From the NCBI GenBank assembly GCA_030744755.1, contig JASLPY010000011.1, positions 32,779-96,778 on the forward strand: 64,000 nt of DNA, in the 5' to 3' direction. Of this stretch, positions 48,963-58,541 are shown piece by piece. The DNA comes from Kiritimatiellia bacterium (GTDB lineage Bacteria > Verrucomicrobiota > Kiritimatiellia > UBA8416 > JADHWI01). Each line of letters opens with the position of its first letter. Positions within the stretch are counted from its first letter, which is position 1. A program made the position numbers and the translations under genes. The notes beneath the pieces were generated by a model, which saw nothing but the letters and a program-made list of their open reading frames with translations, did not search any database and was not told where the DNA came from.

Positions 48963-51071
48963 ATGACTTTCACTGCTTCATTTCGACGTGTGCTTGTGGC
49001 TTTGCTGCTCTGCGGTTCCGCGGCCGATCTCCATGCGGCAGCGCCTCAAATCGCCATCTCCCGCATCGAGCAGATGCCCAACATGCCCTCCCCTTACCAG
49101 ATGCGTGACTGGGCAAAGGTGGCGAGGGACTATGACGCTTTCGCCTTTGATCTGGACAAGCAGGGCGAGCATCTGCCGCTGATCAAATGGAGCCAAGCGC
49201 CCGGAGCTTCGACGAACAGGGTTTTTGCCATTAACTCGTTCGTTGGGTGGGGCAATCACGCCTACGAGACGATCACCTGTCTGGGTGCGGTTAATGGCGC
49301 CGCTGTAGCCGGCATAGACAAGAGCCGCCAGGATGGTCAAAACTGGGTGCGGCTCTGCGCGAACTACTTCAATGCCACACCGGGCATCGACCTCTATCTC
49401 AACAACCCCAACGGCAGAACCGGAAACTCCTTCTGGTACGAGCTGTTTCCAAACATCCTGTTCTACCGGCTCTTTCATCATTATCCGGGTACGCCGGGGA
49501 TGGCGGGGCAGTTTACGACCGTCGCCGACAGGTGGTTTGAGGCGTGCGTCGGTATGGGTGGCCACACGGATCCGCGGGTTGTCCCTAACTTCCGTCATAC
49601 ATCCTTTGACTTCCGGTCGGGAAGACCAGTTGACAACGGCCGCTGGTATGAGGACGGTAGCGCGGGAGCAATTGCCTGGTTGGAATACATGGCCTACGTG
49701 AGAACGGGAGAGGCGAAGTACCTGTCGGCCGCCAGGTGGGGATTGGATTACCTGGAAGCTGCACAACGAAGTCCCTACTACGAGATACTACTCCCGCACG
49801 GGGCAGTCATCGCTGCCCGAATGAACGCCGAGAAGGGCACAGACTACGACGTCCGCAAACTGGTGAACTGGTGCTTCGACGGAAGCAACCCGAGGGGCTG
49901 GGGCACATCGATAGGAAAGTGGGGAGAACACGATTTCTCGGGTGTCAGCTGCAGCATCAATAAGACGCGTGAAGGAACGTATGCGTTCGCGATGAACACC
50001 TTCAACAAGGCGAATTCGCTCGTTCCTCTAGTGCGCTATGACCCCCGCTTCGCACGGGCCATTGGCAAGTGGATGCTGAATGCGGCCAACAGTATGCGGC
50101 TCTTCTATTCCAACGGTCTTCCTCCGGACCAGCAGACGGATTACGCATGGGCCGCTAATCATGATCCTGATTCCTGCCTGGCATATGAGGGTATCCGTCG
50201 CGTGCAATCCATGATCGGTCGTCTGGACAGCAACTTCCTGACGCGCTTCGGTCGCGTGAAGCAAGGCAAGCTGAAGCACACTGAATTCACGGATGAACGC
50301 TATCAGACGTTCGAAGAAGTAAGGGTGGGTGACGGTGACCGGTTGGAACACATCTGGAAAGTTATGTTGCCGGAAGCCGACAGCCACAATCTCAATATGG
50401 TGGCAAAGGTCAGTGGGCGGGAAGCGTTTGCCGTATCCTATGCATCGCGCCCCGAGGGACCGTTTACTCAAGTGTGCGTTTTTGATTCCAGGGAGTCCAA
50501 AGGCAGGGGAGGGAAACTCACGGTCAAGGGTAGCAGACCCATCTACCTGAAGGTCACGGACGCCGATCAGGACGCAGGCAATGACGCGTTGGATTCCTTC
50601 TCCGTAGACGATGCCTGGATCGTTTCAACCATCAACAAGAGTCCCTTCGCCACGGGAGACGCCAAGGCCAACGGGTGGGCGCGCACAAATCTCGGGCTGT
50701 ACGGTTCGTCCTTCGTCGGCATTTTCGGAGGTATCATAAGGACCACGAACGTCAAAGGCATCCTGCAGCTGAATTGCCTGGCAACAGACTATTTCCACGC
50801 CAAAGCCTATCCAACATACCTCTATTACAACCCGTTTGAGACAGAAAAAGAAGTGGTGATTGATGTGGGGCCTCGCTCCAGCGACCTGTACGACGCCGCT
50901 TCTGGTTCATTTCTGAAGAAGAACGTCGATGCCAGGGTTGCGTTTACAATCCCTGCCGACACTGCCATCCTGCTCACAGTGGCTCCCACAGGGGGAAAGA
51001 TCACCCGCCATGGCACCAGGATGCTCATCAACGGGATTGTGGTGGATTACATGCCGGTTTCGAATCCTTGA
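48963..51071 (+). CDS. Secreted (alpha/alpha)-barrel protein of unknown specificity
   Basis: A 702-aa exported protein: signal peptide (TFTASFRRVLVALLLCGSAADLHAA), a helical toroid-like domain (about residues 60-430; AYETITCLGAVNGAAVAGID, WYELFPNILFYRLFHHYPG, WYEDGSAGAIAWLEYMAYVRTGEAKYLSAA-like helix pairs), then a beta-sandwich C-terminal part with LDSFSVDDAWIV. The fold suggests a glycoside hydrolase or lyase of the six-hairpin class, but I see no assignable catalytic pair. ATG 48963 has GAGGA upstream with 10-nt spacing and is preferred to 48954. It follows hisA on the same strand after 193 bp. Confidence 0.8.
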   Translation: MTFTASFRRVLVALLLCGSAADLHAAAPQIAISRIEQMPNMPSPYQMRDWAKVARDYDAFAFDLDKQGEHLPLIKWSQAPGASTNRVFAINSFVGWGNHAYETITCLGAVNGAAVAGIDKSRQDGQNWVRLCANYFNATPGIDLYLNNPNGRTGNSFWYELFPNILFYRLFHHYPGTPGMAGQFTTVADRWFEACVGMGGHTDPRVVPNFRHTSFDFRSGRPVDNGRWYEDGSAGAIAWLEYMAYVRTGEAKYLSAARWGLDYLEAAQRSPYYEILLPHGAVIAARMNAEKGTDYDVRKLVNWCFDGSNPRGWGTSIGKWGEHDFSGVSCSINKTREGTYAFAMNTFNKANSLVPLVRYDPRFARAIGKWMLNAANSMRLFYSNGLPPDQQTDYAWAANHDPDSCLAYEGIRRVQSMIGRLDSNFLTRFGRVKQGKLKHTEFTDERYQTFEEVRVGDGDRLEHIWKVMLPEADSHNLNMVAKVSGREAFAVSYASRPEGPFTQVCVFDSRESKGRGGKLTVKGSRPIYLKVTDADQDAGNDALDSFSVDDAWIVSTINKSPFATGDAKANGWARTNLGLYGSSFVGIFGGIIRTTNVKGILQLNCLATDYFHAKAYPTYLYYNPFETEKEVVIDVGPRSSDLYDAASGSFLKKNVDARVAFTIPADTAILLTVAPTGGKITRHGTRMLINGIVVDYMPVSNP

Positions 51072-51124
51072 GCCTGCGCGAGATCCCCCGTAGCCTCGCA
51101 CTGTGGCGGTAAAACCGAACAGGA

Positions 51125-51694
51125 TCACGCCAGCCCGATCTCCGCGGCAACCTGGCGCATGCCCATGATAACGTCCGAAATCAGTTCGCTGTTTTCGATA
51201 CCAAGCATTTGGGCGCCCTTTTCAATCACTTCACGATCTACTCCGGCAGCGAACCCCTTCTGCTTCCATTTCTTGCGCACCGATTTCGGTTTGAGGTCCA
51301 TGACACTCTTCGATGGGCGGACCAGGGCACATGCGGTAACCAGGCCGGTCAGCTCGTCCACGGCGTACAGGGCCTTCTCCATGAGAGATTGCGGCTCCAC
51401 GTCCACGCAGACGCCCCAACCATGAGAGATTGCTGCACGGATGTATTCCTCCGGCCATCCGCGTTCGCGCAGGATCTCCTCGGTCTTCAGGCAATGCTCC
51501 TCGGGGTACTTCTCGTAGTCGAGGTCATGTATCAGTCCGATAATGCCCCACTTGTCTTCGTCCTCGCCGTGTTTTTGGGCGCTGAACCGCATCGCCGCCT
51601 CAACGGCCAGGGCATGGTTGACGAGCGACTCGCTCCTGTTGAATTCCTTCAGCAATGCGAGCGCTTCGTCACGGGTCGGGATGTGCACTTCCAC
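51125..51694 (-). CDS. HD-domain phosphohydrolase-like protein
   Basis: A 189-aa protein with the HD fold: NHALAVEAAMRFSAQKHG (first His), IGLIHDLDYEKYPEEH (HD pair), then ISHGWGVCVDVEP and KALYAVDELTGLVTACALV (final Asp). The full H-HD-D metal set is present. Homologues are often annotated as HDIG or YedJ-like hydrolases of unknown substrate. GTG 51694 follows GGAGAG. It lies 39 bp downstream of the ABC binding-protein gene and ends 53 bp from the convergent barrel-protein gene. Confidence 0.85.
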   Translation of the reverse strand: MEVHIPTRDEALALLKEFNRSESLVNHALAVEAAMRFSAQKHGEDEDKWGIIGLIHDLDYEKYPEEHCLKTEEILRERGWPEEYIRAAISHGWGVCVDVEPQSLMEKALYAVDELTGLVTACALVRPSKSVMDLKPKSVRKKWKQKGFAAGVDREVIEKGAQMLGIENSELISDVIMGMRQVAAEIGLA

Positions 51695-51733
51695 GGGTTG
51701 TCTCTCCTGGTCTTTACCCCGACGGGTAGAACT

Positions 51734-52711
51734 CTACTCGGCTGCCTCACCCAGAATCTTCGCGGCGTTTTCGGGGAGGATCATGGATGATTCAATGCTG
51801 TATTCCTTTTCCGGCGTGAAACTCGGATCGCGGAGCATCTTCGTGCCTATCTCGACCGCCTTGTCTACGCATAGCGGGTACACAAAGGTTACCCCGAGAA
51901 CACCTTCATGCACGTACTTGACGCCTTCGTGCGTCAGACCGTCTACGCCGACAAACACCATTTCCTTCTCCCTGCCCTTTTCCTTTGCCGACAGGTAAGC
52001 GCCATATGCCATTGGATCGTTATGTGCGTAAACCACGTCGATGCCTGATGGATTGGCATTCAGCGCTTCGGTCATGCGATCCATTGCTTCGGGCTGAAAC
52101 CAGTTGGCCGTCGCAGAGTGAACAACCTTTATGTTCGGATGTTCTTTCAGAACGTCAGCACAGCCGCCGTGACGATTTATGGCGCCCTCCACACCCTTCG
52201 ACCCGTGAAGCTCAACCATGTTTCCTTTCGGTTCGCCATGCTTCTTTGTCAGATGATCCACAATCCACTGTCCCGCCAGCCTCCCGATCTTGAAGTTGTC
52301 ACTCCTGATGAACGTGGTGTAATTGGGCTCCAGTATATCCCTCTCCAGGCAGATAGTCGGAATCCCGGCGGCCACGGCTTCACCCATTACCTTGGTGAGC
52401 GAGTCGCGCTGAAGTGGTGCGACAATCAGGAGGTGTGGTTTCTGACGGATAGCGTTCTCGATCTGGCTGATCTGTTTTCCCGCGTCAGCCTGGCCATCGT
52501 AGATCGCCAAATCGACATCGGGTTGCTTCGAAAACAGCTCATTCATGCGTTTGTTTTGAGTAGCCCTGTAGGGTTCGGCGTTGTTGCATTGACTGAAAAC
52601 CACCAGGAACTTCTCCGCCTCGGTATCGCCCTTTCCTCCGCAACCTGCCAGAAAGGAGAGGATCACGCCGGAGATAAGGATTACACTCAGTAGTTGAATT
52701 GTTTTCTTCAT
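51734..52711 (-). CDS. Sugar ABC transporter substrate-binding lipoprotein
   Basis: A 325-aa periplasmic-binding protein of the ribose/galactofuranose type 1 family: lipobox (ISGVILSFLAGC), ligand domain with FLVVFSQCNNAEPYRATQNKRM, ADAGKQISQIENAIRQKPHLLIVAP, GSKGVEGAINRHGGCADVL, VVYAHNDPMAYGAYLSA and GVLGVTFVYPL. It is third in an ATPase-permease-binding-protein operon, starting essentially on the permease stop codon. The sugar is unknown. Confidence 0.92.
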   Translation of the reverse strand: MKKTIQLLSVILISGVILSFLAGCGGKGDTEAEKFLVVFSQCNNAEPYRATQNKRMNELFSKQPDVDLAIYDGQADAGKQISQIENAIRQKPHLLIVAPLQRDSLTKVMGEAVAAGIPTICLERDILEPNYTTFIRSDNFKIGRLAGQWIVDHLTKKHGEPKGNMVELHGSKGVEGAINRHGGCADVLKEHPNIKVVHSATANWFQPEAMDRMTEALNANPSGIDVVYAHNDPMAYGAYLSAKEKGREKEMVFVGVDGLTHEGVKYVHEGVLGVTFVYPLCVDKAVEIGTKMLRDPSFTPEKEYSIESSMILPENAAKILGEAAE

Positions 52712-52712
52712 A

Positions 52713-53693
52713 TTAGTTAGAAACCTTCTTTCGCTGCAGGGCAACCGCCACAATTATGATAAGAGCCTTCAACATGAGCTGCATGTTGAAATCAACGTTC
52801 CTGAGACCAAGGATATTCGTAAGGATACCAATGATCAAGGCACCATTGATAGTTCCTATAATGCTGCCCTTCCCCCCTGCCAGGCTTGTTCCGCCTATAA
52901 CCACCACCGCAATGGCGTCCAGTTCCGAGGTGATTCCGGCATTGGGATCTCCAGTTGTCGTACGCGCGCAAAGCAGCACGCCCGCGATTCCCGCAAGCAG
53001 TCCGCTCATGGTGTAAACCGCGATTTGCACCCGGCGTAAGGGCAGCCCGGCGTACCGCGAGGCAAGCGCGTTGTCTCCCACGGCCCTGACATACCGCCCG
53101 AAGACCGTCCGTCTCAGAACCACCGCGAAAACCGTGGCAAGCACCAGGAATGTTCCAATCATCAGCCACTTGCCCGAAAACATGTCCCCGAAACTGCCGG
53201 CCACGTCGCTCCCTACGCCCAGGCCGATCCGCTCGTTATTTGAGAACCACAGGGCCAGGCCCCGAACGCCGATCATTGCCGCCAGCGTCACGATAAAGGG
53301 CTGAATCCCCAAAGTCGCTATCAACACGCCATTAAGCATCCCCACCAGTCCACAGGCCACGATTGCCGAGATGATCGCAGTGCCGATTTGGACGGAAGGA
53401 AGCAATCCCGGATCCCATTCAACCAGAAGTGTACCTGTCACCACGCCCGACAGGGCAAGCATGCTGCCTACACTAAGGTCGATTCCAGCGGTGAGAATAA
53501 CGAAGGTCATGGACAGCGACATGATTGCTATTGGGGTAATAGCCCTCAGCATGTCCGTCAGGTTGCCCAGTCCCAGGAATATTATCTCTCCGCGAGTAGT
53601 TCTTGGGCTGATCAATACCGCCACCAGGAAGATTCCCACGAGAACCAATGGCCCTTTGTAGGTCTTCAAAACAGCAAGAAATCTGTCTTTCAT
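52713..53693 (-). CDS. Sugar ABC transporter permease (RbsC family)
   Basis: A 326-aa inner-membrane permease of the branched-chain/ribose family with eight to ten TM segments: ITPIAIMSLSMTFVILTAGIDLSVGSMLALSG is the hallmark RbsC stretch, followed by GLVGMLNGVLIATLGIQPFIVTL and a C-terminal EAA-like loop (GLLAGIAGVLL, ELDAIAVVVIGGTSLAGGKGS). It overlaps the ATPase gene by 4 bp. It pairs as a homodimer with the double-ATPase subunit. Confidence 0.93.
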   Translation of the reverse strand: MKDRFLAVLKTYKGPLVLVGIFLVAVLISPRTTRGEIIFLGLGNLTDMLRAITPIAIMSLSMTFVILTAGIDLSVGSMLALSGVVTGTLLVEWDPGLLPSVQIGTAIISAIVACGLVGMLNGVLIATLGIQPFIVTLAAMIGVRGLALWFSNNERIGLGVGSDVAGSFGDMFSGKWLMIGTFLVLATVFAVVLRRTVFGRYVRAVGDNALASRYAGLPLRRVQIAVYTMSGLLAGIAGVLLCARTTTGDPNAGITSELDAIAVVVIGGTSLAGGKGSIIGTINGALIIGILTNILGLRNVDFNMQLMLKALIIIVAVALQRKKVSN

Positions 53694-55186
53694 TCCGCCG
53701 CACCCTCCATTGCCATTGCGAGAGACATGATACCTTCCTGTGTTGCCGACATTGCATCCATAATACCTGTCATTCTGCCGTTGTGCATCACCATTATCCG
53801 GTCACAACACCTCAGAAGCTCAGGAAGTTCAGAACTCACGAAGAGGATGCCCTTGCCCGCCGCGGCAAGTTCTTCGATAATGGCGTATATGTCTTCCTTG
53901 GCTCCAACGTCTACCCCCCGCGTCGGATCATCAAGGAAATAGACGTCCGGACTTACCATCAGCCACCGCCCAACGAGAACCTTCTGCTGGTTCCCGCCAC
54001 TCAATGAGGTCACTTCCACGTCCGGTCCGGCCGTTTTAAGCCGGGTCTGCTTCGCCGCGGCAAGGTACTTGGATGACTCCTGCGCTTCCTCAACCCAACC
54101 GCCGCTGCTGCAGCCGTCAAGGGATGCCAGTGACATATTCTGCTTAACCGACATCTGGGCGATGAGCCCCATGAGTTTCCGGTCTTCCGGCAGCAGGCCA
54201 ATTCCTTTTCTGACGGCGTCGCGGGGCGAACTGGGTGAATAGGGGGAGTTTTTCAGCGAAATTGTGCCGCCGCTGATTTTGTCCAGGCCAAACAACGCCG
54301 CCCCGATCTCGCTACGGCCGGACCCGACCAAGCCCGCGATTCCAAGCACTTCCCCGCGGTGAAGCGTGAACGATACTTCTTCCAGTCTATCGGTCGAAAG
54401 ATCCGCGATTTCCAGGATTCTGCTTGTTGTGGCGTGACCCTCCGCCCTCCCCTTGCCCGAAAGTTCGCGCCCTACCATCATTTGTATCAGTTCATCTGCA
54501 TCCGCTTCCCGTGAGGGCCTCGTTCCGATGTATGAACCGTCGCGCAAGACGGTTATGCGGTCTGCAATGCGGAAGATTTCGTCCATCTTGTGCGACACGT
54601 AGACAATGGAAACCCCTTTCCCCTTTAGTTGACCAATAACGTCGAACAGGTTGCCGACGGCATCCTCGGTTAACGAGCTGGTTGCCTCGTCCATCACGAT
54701 TACCCGGGCATCCATGCTGAGGGACCTCGCTATCGCCACTAACTGCATCTGACCTATCGACAGCTCCTTCAGAACGGTATCGGCAGTACAATCAAGGCCA
54801 ACCTGGTCCAGGAACGGGCGGCAATGAAGAGCTAGCTGCCGAAAGCTGACAAAAGGCGATTTCTCAAGTTTCAGGTTCCCTATGGCGATATTCTCCGCCA
54901 CGGTCAGGTTAGGAAAGAGGTCCAATTCCTGGAAAATGATGCTGATCCCCAGTTTCTGAGCATCTGTTGGGCGCTGGATGGAAGTCTCATGGCCATCAAG
55001 CACTATTTGGCCGCTATCCGGACGCAAAACACCGGCAATTATCTTGCCAAGGGTGCTCTTTCCAGCACCGTTCTCCCCTATGAGGGCATGTACTTCGCCC
55101 GGCTCCAGCGCGAAAGATACGTTCTTCAGCGCCTGAACGCCTCCAAAACTCTTGTTTATCCCGTCAGCTTTGAGGAACACTCCCAT
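53690..55186 (-). CDS. Sugar ABC transporter double ATPase (RbsA/MglA type)
   Basis: A 498-aa ATPase with two nucleotide-binding domains: the first with Walker A GENGAGKST, signature LSIGQMQLV and Walker B VIVMDEATSS; the second degenerate at Walker A (GLVGSGRSE) but with signature LSGGNQQKV and VYFLDDPTRGVDVGA. This asymmetry is normal for ribose/galactoside importers. First gene of the operon; its 338-bp upstream region also serves the divergent sigma-factor gene. Confidence 0.94.
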   Translation of the reverse strand: MGVFLKADGINKSFGGVQALKNVSFALEPGEVHALIGENGAGKSTLGKIIAGVLRPDSGQIVLDGHETSIQRPTDAQKLGISIIFQELDLFPNLTVAENIAIGNLKLEKSPFVSFRQLALHCRPFLDQVGLDCTADTVLKELSIGQMQLVAIARSLSMDARVIVMDEATSSLTEDAVGNLFDVIGQLKGKGVSIVYVSHKMDEIFRIADRITVLRDGSYIGTRPSREADADELIQMMVGRELSGKGRAEGHATTSRILEIADLSTDRLEEVSFTLHRGEVLGIAGLVGSGRSEIGAALFGLDKISGGTISLKNSPYSPSSPRDAVRKGIGLLPEDRKLMGLIAQMSVKQNMSLASLDGCSSGGWVEEAQESSKYLAAAKQTRLKTAGPDVEVTSLSGGNQQKVLVGRWLMVSPDVYFLDDPTRGVDVGAKEDIYAIIEELAAAGKGILFVSSELPELLRCCDRIMVMHNGRMTGIMDAMSATQEGIMSLAMAMEGAAE

Positions 55187-55524
55187 ATTTCACCATATCT
55201 GCTGGAACTGTTTCAGGGTCTAAACAGAACCCAACTATGGTACCCATGGGGATCGGTACAGACAAGCTGTTTACGATCCAGCACAGTTGTAAGTGCGTTC
55301 TGTTGTCACATGCATACAGCCGTGCACACTTTTCAGATAGTCCCGTCCTGCCCATTGCCGACCATGCATATTGTAACTACCTGATGCCACAGCACTTATG
55401 CTGATCGCTTCCAAATCACATCCTATTTGGCACAGTTCCAGCATACTGATTTGGCACGAGTTGCTGTGTGTGGCGTCGCAAGGCAGTAGTTCTCGCCAAC
55501 TGAATCAAAGAACGGATCTATCTT
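55187..55524. other. 338-bp divergent regulatory region
   Basis: No gene. It separates the sugar-ABC operon (minus) from the sigma factor gene (plus). It contains a sigma-54-like element at 55427-55443 and a second TTGGCACGAGTTGC motif at 55451 with wrong spacing. I saw no clear LacI-type operator. Confidence 0.55.
55427..55443 (+). promoter_or_regulatory. Candidate sigma-54 promoter of the sigma-70-family gene
   Basis: TTGGCACAGTTCCAGCA has correct GG-N10-GC spacing, a good TTGGCAC -24 element and a weaker -12 core (CAGCA). It lies 81 bp before the start codon. A sigma factor expressed from a sigma-54 promoter would form a cascade. Confidence 0.5.
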
Positions 55525-56547
55525 ATGTTTGAAGAAGACCTGCTTTACGATCGGTATATGAATGACATCGTTCATTTTGAGCGGATTACGCCGAAAAGAG
55601 AACAGGAGCTGTCAAAGACAATTCTGACCAGCCGCAGTCATAAGCGTATTGAAAAGGCCGTTAACGAACTAGTCCAGGCAAACCTGCTGCTTGTGGTTCA
55701 TTGTCTGAAGGATTTTTCCAAGTACCTGGAGTCTCCGGGTGCAAGAATTACACATATGGATTTGATTGCCGAAGGCAATATTGGCCTCATGAAGGCTGCC
55801 CGCAATTTCGACGCGCGGCACGGTAGCGAGGATGCCGAGAAAAGGACCTCACGGATCCGCTTCAGCACCTACGCCTGCAAGAGCATAAAGAACGCGATGA
55901 GACGCGCCCTTAAGCTTTCCCGCTTCATCCATATCCCTGAGCACCATTTCAGCTACTGGGGCAAGATAAAGGCCATGGAAGAAGAGCACGGCGAAACGCT
56001 TACCAACGATATGCTCCAGAAGGACCTGGGTGTCGGCGCGGCCAAGCTGGGAATGCTCAAGCAGAGCCAGAACAGTGCCACCGCTCTTCTTGACGATCTG
56101 CCACAGGAAAGTGGCGGCGCATGGTCCGATTTCATGGAAGACAAGAACTGCATGAATCCACGCAGCGAGGTCGAGCGTTCAGATCTGCGAGGGTACCTTG
56201 AGAAAGAAATCCAACATCTTCCCGAGCGGACGCAGAGAATGGTCACCATGATGTATCTCGATCCGGAACGCACTACCTTTGCAGATCTATCCAAGATTTT
56301 CGGCGTCTCCAAAGAACGCTGCAGACAGGTTTGCGCCCAGGGCTTGAAGGCCCTGAGGCTGCGCGTCGAGGCCAAGTGGGACCGCATTGGCGGACGGGAA
56401 GTCTACGGAAAGGAAACTTCCCGGAAGACGGTCCGGAAAGAGACTTGGAGCGAGCTCGAGCATAAACTGCTCACCATGCCGCTCACCGCCCTGGGATACA
56501 GCGATTCAGATTCCGGGGAAACAAGTGCAAATGTTAACGCTGCTTGA
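55525..56547 (+). CDS. Sigma-70 family RNA polymerase sigma factor
   Basis: A 340-aa alternative sigma factor. Region 2 shows NELVQANLLLVVHCLKDFS, MDLIAEGNIGLMKAARNF (core binding) and the -10-reading RIRFSTYACKSIKNAMRRAL; region 3 reads HIPEHHFSYWGKIKAMEEE; region 4 has LPERTQRMVTMMYLD and the helix-turn-helix TFADLSKIFGVSKERCRQVCAQGLKAL. Region 1.1 is missing, so it is a group 2/3 factor (RpoS/RpoH-like class), not the housekeeping one. An extra 50-residue C-terminal tail follows. No anti-sigma gene is adjacent. Confidence 0.92.
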   Translation: MFEEDLLYDRYMNDIVHFERITPKREQELSKTILTSRSHKRIEKAVNELVQANLLLVVHCLKDFSKYLESPGARITHMDLIAEGNIGLMKAARNFDARHGSEDAEKRTSRIRFSTYACKSIKNAMRRALKLSRFIHIPEHHFSYWGKIKAMEEEHGETLTNDMLQKDLGVGAAKLGMLKQSQNSATALLDDLPQESGGAWSDFMEDKNCMNPRSEVERSDLRGYLEKEIQHLPERTQRMVTMMYLDPERTTFADLSKIFGVSKERCRQVCAQGLKALRLRVEAKWDRIGGREVYGKETSRKTVRKETWSELEHKLLTMPLTALGYSDSDSGETSANVNAA

Positions 56548-56666
56548 TTGAGGTTTTTCGACAGAACAACTTAAAACACACCCACCCCACAGTCCTCCGT
56601 GGGGAGCATCCCTATGTTGCTCCTTGCGGGGGACAACTTTTTTCAGCCTGCATTCAGCAGCAGGGA

Positions 56667-56789
56667 AACTACGAAACACACGAAAAGCTCGGGAAGCATG
56701 GTATTGAACAGATTTCACAGGAAATGCTGTATCTGCTTTTATCCATGTATTATTTCATTCCTTTCGTGTGTTTCGCGGCTTTCGTAGTT
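56667..56789. repeat. Dispersed hairpin repeat, copy 2
   Basis: AACTACGAAACACACGAAAA (56667-56686) is identical to 40946-40965. It is facing TTTCGTGTG...TTTCGTAGTT (56762-56789), forming a long palindrome with a roughly 75-nt loop between the sigma factor and FAD-oxidase genes. Confidence 0.65.
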
Positions 56790-56824
56790 CAATCGCTCAC
56801 TGCTTCTGGTATGCTTCTCAGATC

Positions 56825-58399
56825 ATGACAGCGTTGAACATACGGACAAACGTCGTAGAGGAGTACCCAGACTACTTGCGCGATGAGTCCAGGCGCGTTG
56901 GTTGTGCTGATTCCATATCGTTTCCGCGTTCTGAAGATGAACTCAGGGAGCAGTTACTCTGGCTGGCGGAGAAACGGGTGATGGTCACAACCCAGGGAGC
57001 CCGCACAGGCATTGCGGGGGGAGCTACCCCGAATGGCGGCCATGTCCTCAATCTTTCCCGCATGAATAGTATCCTCGGTCTCAAGCATGTGCCAGGCGGG
57101 GAGCATTTCATTCTGACAGTTCAACCCGGGGTTCTGCTGTCCGATGTTCAACAAGGCGTGGCGAAGAAGCGGTTCGCTGCTTCAGGATGGTCGGAGGAGT
57201 CTCTCCAGACTCTTGATGAACTTGCCGCGATGCCCGGTGGCTACATGTTTGCTCCCGATCTTACCGAAGTCAGTGCGTCTATTGGCGGCCTGGTTGCCTG
57301 TAACGGTTCCGGCGCACGTTCTTTCCGCTACGGTGCGACAAGGGCTCACGTTGCGCGCGTCAGGGGGTTTCTCGCCGATGGTACCGCAATCGATCTGGAG
57401 CGCGGTAAACATAAGACCACGGGGCGCACTTTCGAACTGCCACTCGCAGGTGGGAGAATTCTTAAGGGCCGGGTCCCCGGTTACGAAATGCCGGCCGTCA
57501 AGAATGCGGCCGGTTATTTTGCAGAGGATGACATGGATCTTGTGGATGTTCTGATAGGTTCCGACGGAACTCTTGCGGTATTCTCCGAGATCGACATCGT
57601 TCTAATCCCTGCGCCCCCGGTCATATGGGGGATAACGGCATTCCTTCCCGATGAAGATTCCGCCTTGCGCCTCGTTGAATCGGCACGGGCAGAAACAAGG
57701 CCGGCGGCGATTGAGTTTGTCAGTTCCGGCGCACTTAATCTTCTCAGGCACCAGAAGGCTGATAATCCGGCATTCAAGGATATCCCCTCGGTGGAGGATG
57801 ACTGGCACACGGGTGTCTACGTGGAGTATCACGGCAAAGAGGACGATGTCATCGCTTCAGTGGAGGCGTTGTCGGAAGTACTCGAAACCTGCAATGGTGA
57901 TCCGGATACCACATGGCTGGCCTCGAACGAGAAAGATATCACGCGTTTCAAGGCATTTCGTCACGCGATTCCTGAATCCGTCAACTTACTGATTGATGAA
58001 CGGCGAAAAGCGGATTCCCGGCTTACCAAGCTGGGAACGGATCTGTCAGTGCCGGATGATTGCCTGCAGCCGGTGATGGAGATGTACCGCCATGACCTGG
58101 CGGACCTGGGCCTCGAGTCTGTGAGTTTTGGCCATATTGGGAACAACCACGTTCATGTAAACATTATCCCACGCAACATGGATGAATACGAAAAAGGCAA
58201 GGATCTGTATCTGCGATGGGCCGGCAAGGTTGTTGCCATGGGGGGCAGCGTCTCCGCGGAGCACGGGATCGGAAAACTCAAGATCCGTATGCTCGAGATC
58301 ATGTACGGGGCAAACGGGATCTCCGAAATGCGGGAACTGAAGAGAATCTTTGACCCCGATGGACGGCTGAACAGGGGAAACCTGTTTTCGTGGGATTGA
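56825..58399 (+). CDS. FAD-linked oxidase (D-lactate/glycolate dehydrogenase type)
   Basis: A 524-aa PCMH/FAD_binding_4 flavoprotein oxidising a 2-hydroxyacid such as D-lactate. The FAD motif shows as VMVTTQGARTGIAGGATPNGGHVLNLSRM, GYMFAPDLTEVSASIGGLVACNGSGARSFRYG and the GlcD-like C-terminal domain with SFGHIGNNHVHVNI and VSAEHGIGKLK. There is no fused Fe-S domain or Cys-rich partner, so electrons probably go to quinone or an ETF. ATG 56825 is chosen over a longer frame crossing the repeat. The gene is convergent with the adenosyltransferase gene. Confidence 0.92.
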   Translation: MTALNIRTNVVEEYPDYLRDESRRVGCADSISFPRSEDELREQLLWLAEKRVMVTTQGARTGIAGGATPNGGHVLNLSRMNSILGLKHVPGGEHFILTVQPGVLLSDVQQGVAKKRFAASGWSEESLQTLDELAAMPGGYMFAPDLTEVSASIGGLVACNGSGARSFRYGATRAHVARVRGFLADGTAIDLERGKHKTTGRTFELPLAGGRILKGRVPGYEMPAVKNAAGYFAEDDMDLVDVLIGSDGTLAVFSEIDIVLIPAPPVIWGITAFLPDEDSALRLVESARAETRPAAIEFVSSGALNLLRHQKADNPAFKDIPSVEDDWHTGVYVEYHGKEDDVIASVEALSEVLETCNGDPDTTWLASNEKDITRFKAFRHAIPESVNLLIDERRKADSRLTKLGTDLSVPDDCLQPVMEMYRHDLADLGLESVSFGHIGNNHVHVNIIPRNMDEYEKGKDLYLRWAGKVVAMGGSVSAEHGIGKLKIRMLEIMYGANGISEMRELKRIFDPDGRLNRGNLFSWD

Positions 58400-58465
58400 A
58401 CCCTGATTCTGCCAGAAGGACGATCTGATCACCCAATATCCACTGGATATTCAATGGGGATCATG

Positions 58466-58516
58466 CCTCTCGGAGATAGGCATGTACTGGAGAAGTAGGG
58501 ACCTATCTCCGAGAGG
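58466..58516. terminator. 15-bp perfect inverted repeat between convergent genes
   Basis: CCTCTCGGAGATAGG (58466-58480) and CCTATCTCCGAGAGG (58502-58516) form a perfect 15-bp stem with a 21-nt loop, placed between convergent genes: a likely two-way terminator or a member of this genome's palindromic repeats. Confidence 0.6.
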
Positions 58517-58541
58517 TCCCTCCAAAAGCATGACGGCAAGT

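Noticed and set aside
55450..55466. Second TTGGCACGAGTTGC motif upstream of the sigma factor gene
   Set aside because: Looks like a sigma-54 site but GG and GC are only 8 nt apart instead of 10, which sigma-54 does not tolerate.
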